From Salticus scenicus (Eukaryota > Arthropoda > Arachnida > Araneae > Salticidae): a stretch of DNA of 64,000 nt. The notes below the pieces were generated by a model. It searched no databases. It had not been told where the DNA came from and was given only the letters and a program-made list of their open reading frames with translations. A program made the position numbers and the translations under genes. Positions 45,250 to 56,938 of the stretch are shown one piece after another. The first letter of the stretch is position 1, and each line of letters starts with the position of its first letter. The stretch spans positions 333,158,705 to 333,222,704 of the forward strand of contig OZ005651.1 of assembly GCA_963930645.1 (NCBI GenBank), given 5' to 3'.

Positions 45250-45975
45250 ATCAGTTTTTTGAAACACTCATTTCCTAGATTTGCAATTGCTTCCACCTAA
45301 TAAGGACTTTTGTCAATTTTCCTGTATTAAGCAAGTATTACATGCTAAAGAGCGAGTAAAAAGGGGTTTATGTAGCAAATTTGAAGAAAGTTAAAGTCGT
45401 TTTTGAGATATCGGCTCACTGTCCCACTGATAATTTTCACCAAAACTTAGTAAACTGATCTGTTCACCATAAACTAACAATTGCATACTAAATGATATCT
45501 AAAAAGGAATTAATATAGCGATTTTGAAGAAAATCCATAAAGCTGTTTTTAAGAGAAAGCACTTGTGAGACTTAAAAAATTTGTGTATTTTTATAGGTCG
45601 TTTATCAATTTCCCTGAACTAACAAGTACAAAAGGACATCCAAAACAAAGTTTATATAAATTTGAAGAAAATCGCCAGTTTTTGAGATTTCCAGTTTTCA
45701 ACAAAAGTTGGAAAAATCATCTGTACACTATACCTGTCTTAATCAGAAGTTCGTCGTTCTTTATTAATTTTGTAGATATGATAATCAGAAAATTTCCAGA
45801 AACATATACACATATATACAATACAGATACACAAACACACAGACCAATTGCCAAAAAACACTTTTCTGACTCACGAGACCTTAAAATATGTAAATCAGGT
45901 GAAAACTCGATATCAAAATTTTTGACCGAATACAATGCTTTCATTATCTACGGTATTCGGATTATGGAAATGAAT
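45250..45975. repeat. dispersed retroelement-like repeat, copy 2 (inverted)
   Basis: Inverted counterpart of 34665-35403, with mirrors of the same landmarks (GATATCAAAATTTTTGACC at 45909, TTGCCAAAAAACACTTTTC at 45848, GATTTTGAAGAAAATC at 45520, AAAATCATCTGTACAC at 45712). A 142-codon frame (45565-45993) through it lacks any recognisable domain and is attributed to chance. Confidence 0.72.
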
Positions 45976-46614
45976 AATAATATTAATAATTAGTTGACAC
46001 AAATCCTAGCATAATTTCAGATAGAAATCAATATGTTATAGAAGAATTTGTTTAATAGCGTACTTCAAATAGTTTGAATCTATAAGCTGTTAATAAATAA
46101 ATATACTTATTTATAGGCCCGTAAAAAATAGGACTCCATGAATCTTTATACATTTCATGCGATAGGGACATATATTACACCTACAAACTTTTAGTTGTAT
46201 ACTTATAATAATTTTCATTTAAAAATAATTGATGAATTAACTAATTTTTCTTCTTTTTTTATTTTATTTTCTGAACACAGTTCCTTGTTATCTGAATAAA
46301 TAAATCTCCTCTCTGCTCAGTAGCCCAACCAACGCTGACGCAGCAATTATCAGTTACATTTTGTTGTTGTTTTATGAAAGAAGTGCAGATGGCTTTCTGT
46401 TCTGATTTAGTGTGTAGGATTTCTCACGCATGCAAAAATTCAAGAAAAACAATTTCACTTGTTAACAACTAACCAGGAAACTTTTTTTGTACAAGTTGAG
46501 GAACCCTTCAAATTTTCAGTGGTGATATTTTTCAAAAAAAACTCATCAATAACTTTCAAGTAAATGACTGAATTAAATTTGTGGTAAATTAAAACAAAGT
46601 TATAAATTATTAGG

Positions 46615-46647
<33 letters not shown>

Positions 46648-46693
46648 AGAAGAAGAAGAAAAAGTCATTTTTTCAGAAGTTGGCACAAAATTC

Positions 46694-46733
<40 letters not shown>

Positions 46734-46980
46734 GACAAACACTGTTCTAAAATGAAAATCGTTTCCATGCATTCAGGAAAATGATTTTAACAAATTATTT
46801 GCACTACGCAAATTTACATAATAAAAAATATAAAAGCATGTTTTGTGGTGCCACAACATACTAGTTTTTGTTAAAAATAATAAAATCAATAAATTTGCTT
46901 TAAAATATCACAGATGTATAATATAACGTTCGTTTAAAGATATTAACGAATTTTTTTTCAAGAATACTCATATTGGGATC
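45976..46980. other. no gene; simple repeats
   Basis: Poly-A then (GAA)n at 46616-46665, (TTA)n at 46697-46732. Otherwise AT-rich. Confidence 0.55.
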
Positions 46981-47551
46981 CGGACATAATATCGCGGGAC
47001 AAAATCTCGCCGGACGAAATCTCGCGTCAAAAAAATAGTAGGATCTATTTGAAAATTTGATTTTGTGTCACGCGTGATCTCTGGAGGGGGCCACAGGGCC
47101 TTATAAATATTAATTAATTAATTAATTAAAATAAATAAATAATTAATTAAATAAATCATAGAGTTGAATTTCATTATTTTATCTATGTTTATTTTTAAGT
47201 TATTCTATCTTTTGCTTTTCACTATTCAAAATACATTTTAAAAATCGTGTACATCATTGCTGATATTAAAGCTGAACACTGTTCACAAACTTGAATTAAA
47301 AGTTTTAAAATTAATAAGCACGATTGAATTCATTATGACTAATTCTGACAAAAAATAAATAAATATAGTTTTTAAACTTCTTTAAGTAAAATTTATAAAA
47401 AAATTTATTGTAGGTTTGTCAGAATGTCAGTGCTCTGACTAAGGTATGTGTTGTCATGAAATTTTATACATCATTACTAATAATTACCAACTCTTTTTAC
47501 TTTGTATTCATTTACGTCTACGATATTTTGTCCCGAGAGATTTTGTCCCCA
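46981..47551. mobile_element. element bounded by tandem 15-mers
   Basis: Left end: three consecutive 15-mers CGGACATAATATCGC, GGGACAAAATCTCGC and CGGACGAAATCTCGC (46981-47025). Right end: two consecutive 15-mers GATATTTTGTCCCGA and GAGATTTTGTCCCCA (47522-47551), which are the mirror of the left motif. The interior (~500 bp) is AT-rich and non-coding, with TTAA/ATTA runs at 47110-47155. The mirrored iterated ends suggest a DNA element of unknown superfamily. Confidence 0.7.
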
Positions 47552-48309
47552 AGCCCTCATATTGGAAATTTACTCTATCTGATATACTTCTCCCTCAAGT
47601 TTGGAGCAAGCAATGTTTGTACATTAAAGGGAAAAAAAAGCGGAAGAAGTAAACTTTTTAGGCTACTATCACTTTCATAAATTTTTGAGCGCACACAAAG
47701 AGACAGACAGACAATTTTTCAAATTATGTTCATGAGAACAACCCAAAACGTGCAAAATCTATCGAAAACCGGATGTCGAAAATTTTCCCGAATCTAATGC
47801 TTTCTTCTTAACTACACTGAAGGAAGAAAAAATAAATAAAACATAAACTATAAATAGTTATAATTGTTCTAATAACTTTCTCCCGTCCATATAATATAAA
47901 TATATAAAATAAAATCCATAATTTTTATTTTATTAAATCAATTAAAATAATAATAACAATGATAAAATACTAGAAGGTTAGCGACTATCATAATTTACTA
48001 AAACGGATCAACTGGATAATTGTTATATATTTCTAGAAATCCTTTTGTTATAACAATGGCTTTAGAGTGAAACATTTTTAAAAAATAGTATTTAAAAAAT
48101 AATACAAAAACAAATTAATAATGGAATTACTTACTCATATATTCTTTTTACAAGATTTTCAACCTCGAAGACGCACCCGCAGACTACATTAACGAACAAC
48201 AACTTCGTATGAAATGGCGGAAAGCGAGGGAATTTCAAATGAACAGAAAAAGAATCACAGCGCCCTCTATGCATACAAATTGGTTATGGCATAATAATTT
48301 GTGGCCACA
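47552..48309. other. no gene; possible LINE-like 3' fragment at ~47640-47815
   Basis: GAGCGCACACAAAGAGACAG, then AAAACCGGATGTCGAAAATT, then ACCGAA-like words resemble the 3' UTR-type repeats at 34.7 and 45.9 kb. The rest is AT-rich. Confidence 0.4.
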
Positions 48310-48533
48310 ACATGAAAAACATGAGGTTGGCCGTGTGGTGATAGCCTGCATAAGGCCATCGGTGCTTGTGCCACCTCTGGGCCACCGACCATTTTGCTTT
48401 AGGCTTCCATCACTGCTGGCAGCCATAAAAGGCCCGCTGCTGGAGTTATATGGGGCAACCGGCAACTGATGGCAAGTGCAGGATGCCAGCAGTAAGCCAT
48501 AACGAGCCCGCCAGTATAAGTTTTGCTGGGATG
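48310..48533. repeat. GGCC-rich iterated terminal block (right)
   Basis: Contains GGTTGGCCGTGTGG, GGGCCACCGACC, CTGCTGGCAGCCATAAAAGG and GCCAGCAGTAAGCCATAACG. It ends GTTTTGCTGGGATG, the exact mirror of 41894-41907. Same compositional style as the left block, inverted. Confidence 0.65.
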
Positions 48534-48774
48534 ATGATTCATATCCGTATGAACTTCTCTATCTATTTAACTGAATTTGCCTCAATCTGATTGATTAAAG
48601 TTTTTCATCTAGGCATTTCAACGGCAAAGAATACTTTTAATATCGAAACAGTTTGAAAATAAATGAAATTATACTCACTTCTGTTGCCAGACAAATAAAA
48701 AATAAGTACTGTAAATTAAAGCTACAAAAATAGGCTGAATCGCGATCTGATATATTATTTACATCAGGGGTGAA
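48534..48774. other. no gene seen
   Basis: AT-rich spacer. Confidence 0.5.
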
Positions 48775-48919
48775 AGTTTTCAGCGTCTTCGGTACCACTA
48801 TTTTTATTTAGAAAAATTCAGTATACATTTGCTTTAATGTCTTTCGATAGGATAGAGATTATTGTTAAAAAAAATTCCGGTGAAAGAGTTCTGTCAAAAG
48901 ACGGAACACTTTCACCCTG
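48775..48919. mobile_element. hAT-type MITE with perfect 8-bp target duplication
   Basis: Ends CAGGGGTGAAAGT and ACTTTCACCCTG. ATTTACAT occurs exactly at 48767-48774 and 48920-48927. 145 bp, non-coding. Confidence 0.95.
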
Positions 48920-49249
48920 ATTTACATATTAATGCACAAACATGAAAAATATCGTATGTTGATTACATGGTATAAAATGATTTATTGCAGTATATATACT
49001 AAATACAATGTATTACTTCAATACAACTAATTCAAAACATCTCACATTCAAAACATTCAATTAGTTATATAATTTCATCTGAGCTTTCGACTCTTTATCG
49101 TTGTGTCTTCTTTAGAGTTGTAAATATAATTTAAAAAAAATTCTGTCAAAATATATAAGTTCAAAAATATATAATTAAAAGATAAGTCCATTAATATAAA
49201 GTTCATTAAAATCAGTTCATTATAAAAAAGGGTAAAATTGCTGATGTTG

Positions 49250-50690
49250 AAAACGTCGTTGTTATATTGCCGAAATTGAAAACGTGGTTCAAGCTCACCC
49301 AGATAAGCAGGAAAGTTTACGAAGTCATTTATATACTAAAATTGATAAATTCCATAACCACAACTAAAAAGACAATATAATTTCAAAACAGAAGAAAAAA
49401 TTTTAAACAACTTGAAAAAAGACCCATCTATAATAATTATAAACACCGATAAAACTAAAAAATTGGCTATTATGGATACTACTGAATATATGGAAAAAAT
49501 GGAAAACACTATTAAAGAAATGAATTGTACTGAACTCAAACGTGATCCTACCCCCACTGTGTTAAAGAACTTATAAAAGATGGACAATGTCTTGAAGACA
49601 TTAAAAATTTGGTAAAATATAATAAATTTGCAACTGCCCCCCGTCTTAATGGCAAATACAAAGATCATAAAAAAATTCCAAAATTAAGAGCCATTGTAAC
49701 TCCTACTTACTACTTAGAGAAAAGTCTTGTTCCTATTCTGAAGAATCTTATCCCCCCATCCTCTCCTTTCGTTATTAATTCTACAGAAGATTTAATTACT
49801 CAACTTAAAGATATCAATATTGAAAATGATCATTCCGTAATAAGCTTTGACATTACTAATCTTTACCCCTCTCTTAACTTAGATTACATTTATACTCTAA
49901 TTGATAATAGTAACTACTCAATCATAGAAAAAAGCACTATCAAAAAAGCCTTACAATTAATTTTTGACTCTGAATGTTTTACTTTTAATCAAAAATTCTA
50001 TAAACAAAATTCAGGAGCGCCTATGGGCAGCCCAATTTCAGGATTACTGGCGGAATTTGAATTGCGAAAACTCGAAGACGAAATTTTTAATCTAAATATT
50101 CCTAGCCTCCACTTTTGGTGCCGCTATGTAGATGATATTTTAGCAATCTGGAAATATCCTATTAACGAAATACGTTCTTTTTTAGAGGAAATCAATAAAT
50201 TAAAACCTAATATATAATTTACGAACTCTACCTTTTTTAGATATTAAACTTATACAGAAAGTTAATACGATAGAAACCGAAATTTATCGTAAACCCGATG
50301 CTGCGCATTTTACTATTCCTTAATTTGCTCCTATTCCCTTAAATTATAAATTTGCTAATTTTAGTTTTTTTACTTAACCGCGCTCATAAATGTTGTTCAA
50401 CTGAAACTAGTTTACAAAATGAAATTAATTTTATATATAATTTAGCTTTTAATAACTGTTTTCCACGTAAACTTATTAATAACTTCATTTTTTAATTTAC
50501 TAATAAAGATCATAACAGCAACCCTAAAAATAATAAAATTAGACATCCTATTCCCTATTGGCAAGGCCTTCATGAAATATTACATTCTACTTGTAAAACA
50601 TTTAATTTTGAACTCGTTGCTAACCCCCTCACCCCCTCTAAAATTACTAACACTATAACCCGTGAAAATAAATAGACCCATCACCAATTA
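49250..50690 (+). pseudogene. Penelope-like reverse transcriptase, broken
   Basis: N-terminal part: QAHPDKQESLRSHLYTKIDK near 49290, then KKDPSIIIINTDKTKKLAIM from about 49416, the usual start of a Penelope-type polymerase. After a one-base frameshift near 49560 an open stretch runs to the TAA at 50215. It contains the fingers (KYKDHKKIPKLRAIV, residues 17-30 counted from 49609), the first catalytic Asp in FDITNLYPSL (80-89), GAPMGSPISGLLAEF (136-150) and the catalytic box YVDDILAIW (173-181). After the stop and another frameshift come PFLDIKLIQK, TEIYRKPDAAHFTIP and then PIPYWQGLHEIL (to about 50580), the thumb region. Two frameshifts and at least two stops make it inactive. The catalytic Asp residues themselves are intact. 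Confidence 0.88.
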
Positions 50691-50759
50691 ATTTAATGTC
50701 AGGTACTTATCAAATTCCCTTCCTAAATGAATCTCACCAACAACTATATTATATAAGTA

Positions 50760-50972
50760 CAGTCGTTAACAAAAGTGTCCGAACACTAGCAAAAATTCCT
50801 ATGTAAAAAAAGCACACTTCATACGGTTTTGTTAAATAAATCCTTATCGAATCATGTTCTTACACTGACTAAGAACAGGATTCGACACGGATTTATTTAA
50901 CAAAACCGTATGAAGTGTACTTTTTTTACATAGGAATTTTTGCTAGTGTTCGGACACTTTTGTTAACGACTG
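50760..50972. mobile_element. palindromic MITE (TA ends) nested in the Penelope-like element
   Basis: TA at 50758-50759 and 50973-50974. The inverted ends CAGTCGTTAACAAAAG extend with near-perfect pairing for about 95 bases on each side, leaving a ~20-base centre. Tc1/mariner/pogo-type non-autonomous element. The near-identity of its arms suggests youth or conversion between the arms. Confidence 0.93.
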
Positions 50973-51516
50973 TATGCTACCCCTGAGTTCCCAACATTTA
51001 TAATTTATTCACGAACATTTTTAGCCCCGCCTCTTTTTCATACCGGAAATTTTGAAAAATGATTTTCTTTTTGGCTAGAATTATTAAAATAAAATAAAAA
51101 CTTCGTATATTACGTCATGTCATATTTTTCTGCTAGGGGCGCAATAAGCTAACACTTTGCAAATATCCTCAAGAAATCTTTTTAAACCATAGTTATAACT
51201 TAAAATGTGAGCTGCGTGTGAATAGAGTTTTAATATGTTATCCAGTTGTATATTTATAATTGTTTTGATGAATATTGTGTTTAAACATATAACTTTTGTG
51301 AAATTATTCAAGTGTTTAACTGAAATTTTCGAAGAAATTCGTCATTACTGAGAAGTGTTAAATTATAAATGTGAACTTTTTGGAATAGTACAACAGGGCA
51401 TATGAATTTTACCCTTTTTATAATGAACTGATTTTAATGAAATGCACTTATCTTTTGATTATATATTTTTGAACTTATATATTTTGACAGAATTTTTTAA
51501 AATTATATTTACAACT

Positions 51517-51550
51517 CTGAAGAAGACTCAATGATAAAGAGTCGAAAGCT
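51517..51550 (+). ncRNA. hammerhead-like core in the right terminal repeat
   Basis: CTGAAGA, one extra A, stem II GACTC with GAGTC across a 9-base loop, then GAAA. This is the core-stem II-core arrangement seen at 17187-17233, with the same extra A. A pairable stem III and cleavage triplet are not convincing, and the mirrored left copy (about 49081-49114) has lost CTGA. Probably a decayed terminal-repeat ribozyme. Confidence 0.38.
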
Positions 51551-51660
51551 CAGATGAAATTATATATATAATTAATAGACTGTTTTTAATGTGAGATGTT
51601 TTGAATTAGTTGTATTGAAATAATACATTGTTTTTAGTCTATATACTGCAATAAACTTTC

Positions 51661-53026
51661 ATAAATCAAATCTTTTTTTAATTTGCATATATGTTCAATC
51701 GGATCAAATTTCGAGCCGTTGCTGTAAGAACGCAGACGATTGAAATGAAAGGAATTTTAAATACAAAAGATTACGGATATAAATAAATGAATGTGCATAA
51801 AAAATAAAAGTATTTCGTAAGAAAATAATTTTTGTATTCTGCAAATCTGGCTAATCATACCTTTTGAATGATACCACTTTCAACCCCCTACTCCCATAAT
51901 TAGTATGTTAAAAGTGTACCACAAATTTCATGCTTGCCTATCAATATATGGATTTTATTTTATTTTTGGAAATAAATAAATAAATACATAAACGTGTATT
52001 TTATTTCCTTATTTTGACATCAAATATTTCTTTCTTTTTCATCCACTTTAAAGTTAAAATGGAGTTTTTATTTAATATCTTTTGATCCAATTATCCGAAT
52101 GAGCTAAAAAATACGGCGTTAGCTAGATTTTTTTCCTGAGTAATGAGTGTGCCACTTTTCGTAGCTGTCGGTTGAACGGTATCAATTTGTATAGCGAACT
52201 AAAATTCCGGGCAAACAAACAATCAGCTTTATATATATACAGATTTTATTAATAATTATTCTATTAATTTATTTTAGCACCTCTGTCTCTTTTCCGTTTC
52301 TTTAAACTAATTCACACCAGAGTTTTTAATAAATCGCCATGTAATTTTTTTTTTTTTTTTTAATCTCTCCATCCTTAGAGATAATGCTCAGCCGCTTTCA
52401 CGTTGCACTCGTGCCTAGTCTTTCTTCCTGAGTAAGGCCGTGTTTGATTATTGCGATCCAAAACAGCTGAAATTTATAACTGATATCAAAAGACTGTTCT
52501 AAGAATATTATCTGTCAAATCTTTTTGAGAAATTCAGATATGAATAAAATAACACGGTTTCCATTATTGCATTCATTGAAGTTCGTTCCCCTTTTCTAGG
52601 TACTATTTGTTCAGCACTTCAGCGTAGTGCTTATAGACTGATATCTTCTTTTCTGAATTTCTAAGGCACATATATCTTATAGACACTTTAAAACACTTGA
52701 AAAATACAGAAATGAGAAATAAACACATCTTTATGCATTTATCAATAACAATATTTGATGTATTGTAGAAATGGAAGGAAAAGTTATTGATAAGTATTAA
52801 GTGAATTTTCTCGATTATGTTTTCCAGTAATACGAAATACGACACGCAATATTATGTTGATTTTTTACGTGATGAAGAAGAGTAAATATCATCTAAAAAT
52901 GCTACATGGTGCAGGAAAAATTAATAGTAAAATAATTCTGTAAAGACAAAAGTTGCTTTGTATTTGTACAAACTAATAAAAAAGAGAAAAAAAAATTCCC
53001 ATACAGTATAAGTGTAGACATGTATT
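51661..53026. other. no gene seen
   Basis: AT-rich. A retroelement-like end (CCGGGCAAACAAACAATC then TATATATATACAG) lies at 52207-52243; T-run at 52346-52362. Confidence 0.5.
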
Positions 53027-53228
53027 CATAGTTGTCAACTTTTTAAATTTATTATGGAATGTTGCTAGTACCTGCCCATTTTCTCACATCGTATTTTTTG
53101 TAGAATAATCTTCCTCACATTTAATCGTAATTATATATTGAAGAAAATTACTCTGCAAAGAATACGGTGTGAAAAAAGGGCAGGTACTAACAACATCCCG
53201 TAATAAATTAAGAAAATTGGCTGCTATG
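53027..53228. mobile_element. foldback MITE
   Basis: Nearly the whole element pairs with itself: AATTTATTATGG against its mirror (53046 and 53209), GTACCTGCCC at 53070 against GGGCAGGTAC at 53178, and CATAGTTGTCAAC against the right-end mirror. About 200 bp, non-coding. The TTGTCAACTTTTT end resembles hAT-type ends, but no target duplication was identified. Confidence 0.78.
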
Positions 53229-53280
53229 CATATATTGAAAGGTATACCGGTATGTTAGTAAAATGATGAATGAAAAAATA

Positions 53281-53469
53281 CATATGCATAATTGCCAACT
53301 TTTAGAGTTTTTTTTTTTTTTTTTAATAGCCATTAATAATTTTTAATAATCTTTTCATATACAATTAAACGTAGATAATTAGCAAGAAACGGTTAATAAA
53401 ATTTTCTATTCAAAATTAGTAGCAGCACATCTTTCGGGAAAACCGGAAAAGATGGCAACTACACATATG
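53281..53469. mobile_element. hAT-like MITE
   Basis: Left end CATATGCATAATTGCCAACT; right end, inverted, CATATGTGTAGTTGCCATCT. 17 of the first 23 bases match. 189 bp, interior AT-rich, no coding. Confidence 0.65.
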
Positions 53470-56009
53470 ATTTGCACGAGTAAAGGACAGATAACAATAA
53501 TAAAAATTCATGTACGTACAATAGTATATACATTATGGCTATAAGAAATGTTAAGAGCGGGAAATAAACTAATAAGAAAAACTAGTGTATGAAACTTTGT
53601 TAGTAAACTAATCCTTAATACGATACAAAAGGTATTAAATAATAAATAAAATTCCACCAATAAAAATACAAATAAACTCTATTAATAAATAATCATAAAA
53701 AATGCATGAAATGTTGAAGTACCTGAAATAATTTGAAGAAACGCATTGGAAGCAGTGCAGAATGCAATTATATGAAGGTGGGCTAAATATACAGCAATGA
53801 AATAAAAGAGAAAAGTATCTTAAAACATCAATGCAAGTAATATTCGCACATAAAAAATGTCTAAATCAATAAGTGCTAGGATTCATTATAGGACTTTATT
53901 TTCTAGTTCTTTTTTTTTTTGCTATTATTTTGAATAGTAATTATTTGTTTAATTTCGTATATTTTCTTATGATTATTGCTAGGAAAAAAAATGGTGAAGA
54001 AGGGTAGTACTAAAAAAATTAAGATAATGTACAAACCATATAGTCAAAAATGTATCTAGAGAGGTGTATGTAAAATCAAAATGATTGTAAGTTTTTCATA
54101 TTAAAATGTATTTTTTTTAAACTATCAAAAAGATTACAAACAGATATTTTTATGTTAAAATTTTCTTGCTTTTTGAAATTAATTAATTAAACTTTACTGC
54201 AGATGAATCATGGACCCGAGTAAAACAACTTTGAATTATGTATAAAATATATAGGGTATTATTTGGATTTAAATGATTTTCGAAAGAAATAAAAATAATT
54301 TGAAAAGAAGCTTTAAATTGTTTGATGATAAAATCATTCATATTCTTCAAGCATAATAAAAAATCAGCATTTTAATAGCAGCAATTTGTTAATTTTTAAA
54401 TTAAATGAATAGTTTTAATCTTACAAAAATTCAAAATGTCTAATACTTAATGTGCCCACATGTGCAAATATGCGCTAGTTTCCCCTAAATGACTACACGG
54501 AAAGTAACTTACCCAGGCTTAAGACTCAAGTGCAGTCAATTGGTAATAATAATAATAATAAACATTAACGTGTTCTAACGAATAACAGAAATTTTAAATT
54601 TGACAAACAATATTTCTCTCCCTCTTTTCTTTAAATCACGCTTTTTTTTTTTTTTTTGGCAAGTGATATATCTGACTCAATAGTAATGCGTTTTTCAAAG
54701 TATCGAGTAAGTAAGTGAGTATCTGTATATATATTGCACTAACGTACGTGGCTCAACAATCGGTGTTGTTTGTAGAATGGAGAATATTCACATCTGCCAT
54801 AAAAGGTTAAGCGAACACCATGTTGGGTTTAATAATCGGTTTCGTAAGTGAAAGCTACTGAATGTGCGCATAACTATAGCAATTTTCTTTTGAAATACTG
54901 AAATTTTCTGAAAGTCTTATTTCTTTAAGTTACGGTTTCATATTTAATTAATGTACAACTGTAAAAAAAAAAAAAAAGCACTCCACGTGATGCCATTTGT
55001 GCATGAAGTTCCCGCAACACTATCTCGAGAATCGAATAAAATCGAATAACAGAAATTGCTGACTAAACGAATAAAATCGATTTACGTTTTGCAGAAATAT
55101 TAGAAATACTGGTACAATTTAAGAAAGTTGAAAATTTAATAGGATTTATATGAAGGGGGAAAAAAATAGTAAAAGAACAGAGAAATAAATAAGAAAAGAA
55201 CTAAAGTCCAAAAATTTAGTTAGTCCTTATAATTTCCCGAATAATATAAAAGAGAAATATTTACATAATTTATATTATACTATTTTAATAATTATTATTG
55301 TGCTTACAAATGCTCAAAAAATTCTTACACTTTATTACTATGTGATCTAAATTAAAACAGTAATGTATATTAGATATAACAATGATGATTTATTTAATTT
55401 TACCATGATTAACCGAAATGTACATTGAAATAAATTATATTTAACAATTCGTTTATCTTGCGCTTTAAAGAGTTTTATAAGGGTTTAGAATTAAAAATGT
55501 CGGAGACATGCATTTTATACCCGATTCCATTTTGAAATGGAAAACGAATTTGTTAGTTAATGTTTTGAACAAACCATTTGCATATTGAATGTAGCAACTT
55601 AATATTCTCATGAATCTAAAGTTTTGGAAGCTTGTATAGAATATTTTAAAATGTGTTTGTTATATTCTGTAGGTACACGAAGATATAACAAAGTCTTAAA
55701 ATACTTCAAAGTTGAATCAGGAAAAATTTCATGATTACGCTAAGAGAATAACGTAGGTATTTAAAATTCCAACTAGTTTAACTAAATTTACGAAACAATT
55801 AGTTAAATTATAATAAAAATAGGAAAAGTCTTCTCCTCTACCACGAAATGTTACACTGTACAGAGGAAAAAAAAATATTACCTAATAAAATAAATGTTTA
55901 TCTAAAAAAGTATTACAGCAAATTCTAGATTTGCATTTTGTCCAATATTCCTTTTAAAAATCCATTAAAAAGTGTTTAATGTGTTTCACAGGGTTACTAC
56001 AGTCCATAT
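53470..56009. other. no gene seen
   Basis: Long AT-rich stretch. TAA repeats at 54545-54563 preceded by ACTCAAGTGCAGTCAATTGG (a possible SINE A 3' remnant, 54522-54545). T-run at 54643-54657. No coding or RNA gene that I can support. Confidence 0.5.
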
Positions 56010-56170
56010 TTTCTCTAGACTTTTCCACCTCTATATTTATATAGTAATCTTTTATAGTATGCTTCCAGTGTCAATTAAAGGGAAAATTTCTGTAGAAGTA
56101 TAGTGGTAAAAGAATCGGGGTGAAAAGGTGGAACCGTACCAACTCTGGTTCAGATTATTTAAGTGGTTGT
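56010..56170. repeat. hairpin-forming repeat, copy 1
   Basis: Shares CTATATTTATATAGTAATCT and the flanking arms (TTTTCCACCTC... and ...AGTGGTAAAAGAATC) with 57735-57905. The arms pair within each copy. Confidence 0.6.
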
Positions 56171-56938
56171 TATTTTTATCTAATCTATTTTTATAAATAT
56201 CATTGCTAAGAGAAAAATTATGAAAAAATCTACATTACTGATAGTTAACATTTTGCTAATAGTTATAATTTAATTATAATACAGCTAACATGTTATAAAT
56301 TATGTTATGAATAAATCTTCATTAATTAGGAAATTTAATCCTATTTCAATATTCAGCTAAGTAGATCATTCTAATTCTAGATTTCCTATTCCGTTTTCTG
56401 ATTTTTTATAATTACTTAATTAAGCTGAAATTCTTTCAATGGTTAGTATAAAAACAAAATTTGCTAACTTTCAAAAGTTTTAAGGAATTATATAGCAAAA
56501 TATACAAATATTCGTTAAAATTCATATACGATTTCAAGAGCAAGTAAACACATGCTCAGAGTATGACATTTAAACTTTAAATTTGGGAAGCATATTTATT
56601 TTATGATTTTTTTCCTAAACGCAGCTTAATATTAGTTTTTTTTTTCAAATTTCTATCCTTTTTACCATCTATATTTTAATTTAAAGGCCATAAACTCTGA
56701 AAAATTCTAAATTTGCATTTTTTATATTTCATCTATACTTGAATTTACATACTATAAAAATTTTAAGTGGTAATTATTTTAAAATATTCTGTACGACAAT
56801 TATACAAATATTTTATATATTTATTACACAATTATGCGATTCATTTGTTACACAAAATGCAAGAGGTAAAGCTTTATCCTCAGACAGCCTTTATTTTTGC
56901 AACCGTTCGTCAAAAGGACATATTTTTAATAGCAGTTC
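56171..56938. other. no gene seen
   Basis: AT-rich. A 107-codon frame (56739-57062) runs into the SINE and is not considered a gene. Confidence 0.5.

Larger units (their letters stand above)
48976..51660 (+). mobile_element. Penelope-like retroelement with inverted terminal repeats
   Basis: Terminal repeats of ~260 bp in inverted orientation, left 48976-49240 and right 51405-51660, enclose a + strand reverse transcriptase remnant. Shared landmarks: TTTATTGCAGTATATA (left) against TATATACTGCAATAAA (right), GAGCTTTCGACTCTTTATC against GATAAAGAGTCGAAAGCTC, and AAAAGGGTAAAATT against its mirror. Penelope elements are known to carry terminal repeats in direct or inverted orientation. A 213-bp MITE interrupts the 3' part. 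The GIY-YIG domain that should follow the polymerase is not recognisable. Confidence 0.85.

Noticed and set aside
45565..45993. A 142-codon open frame on the + strand
   Set aside because: Lies inside a dispersed repeat whose inverted copy at 34.7 kb lacks a comparable frame; no motif.
48209..48469. Overlapping frames on both strands in G+C-richer DNA
   Set aside because: The open frames follow from the GGCC-rich iterated block with few stop codons; no protein motif.
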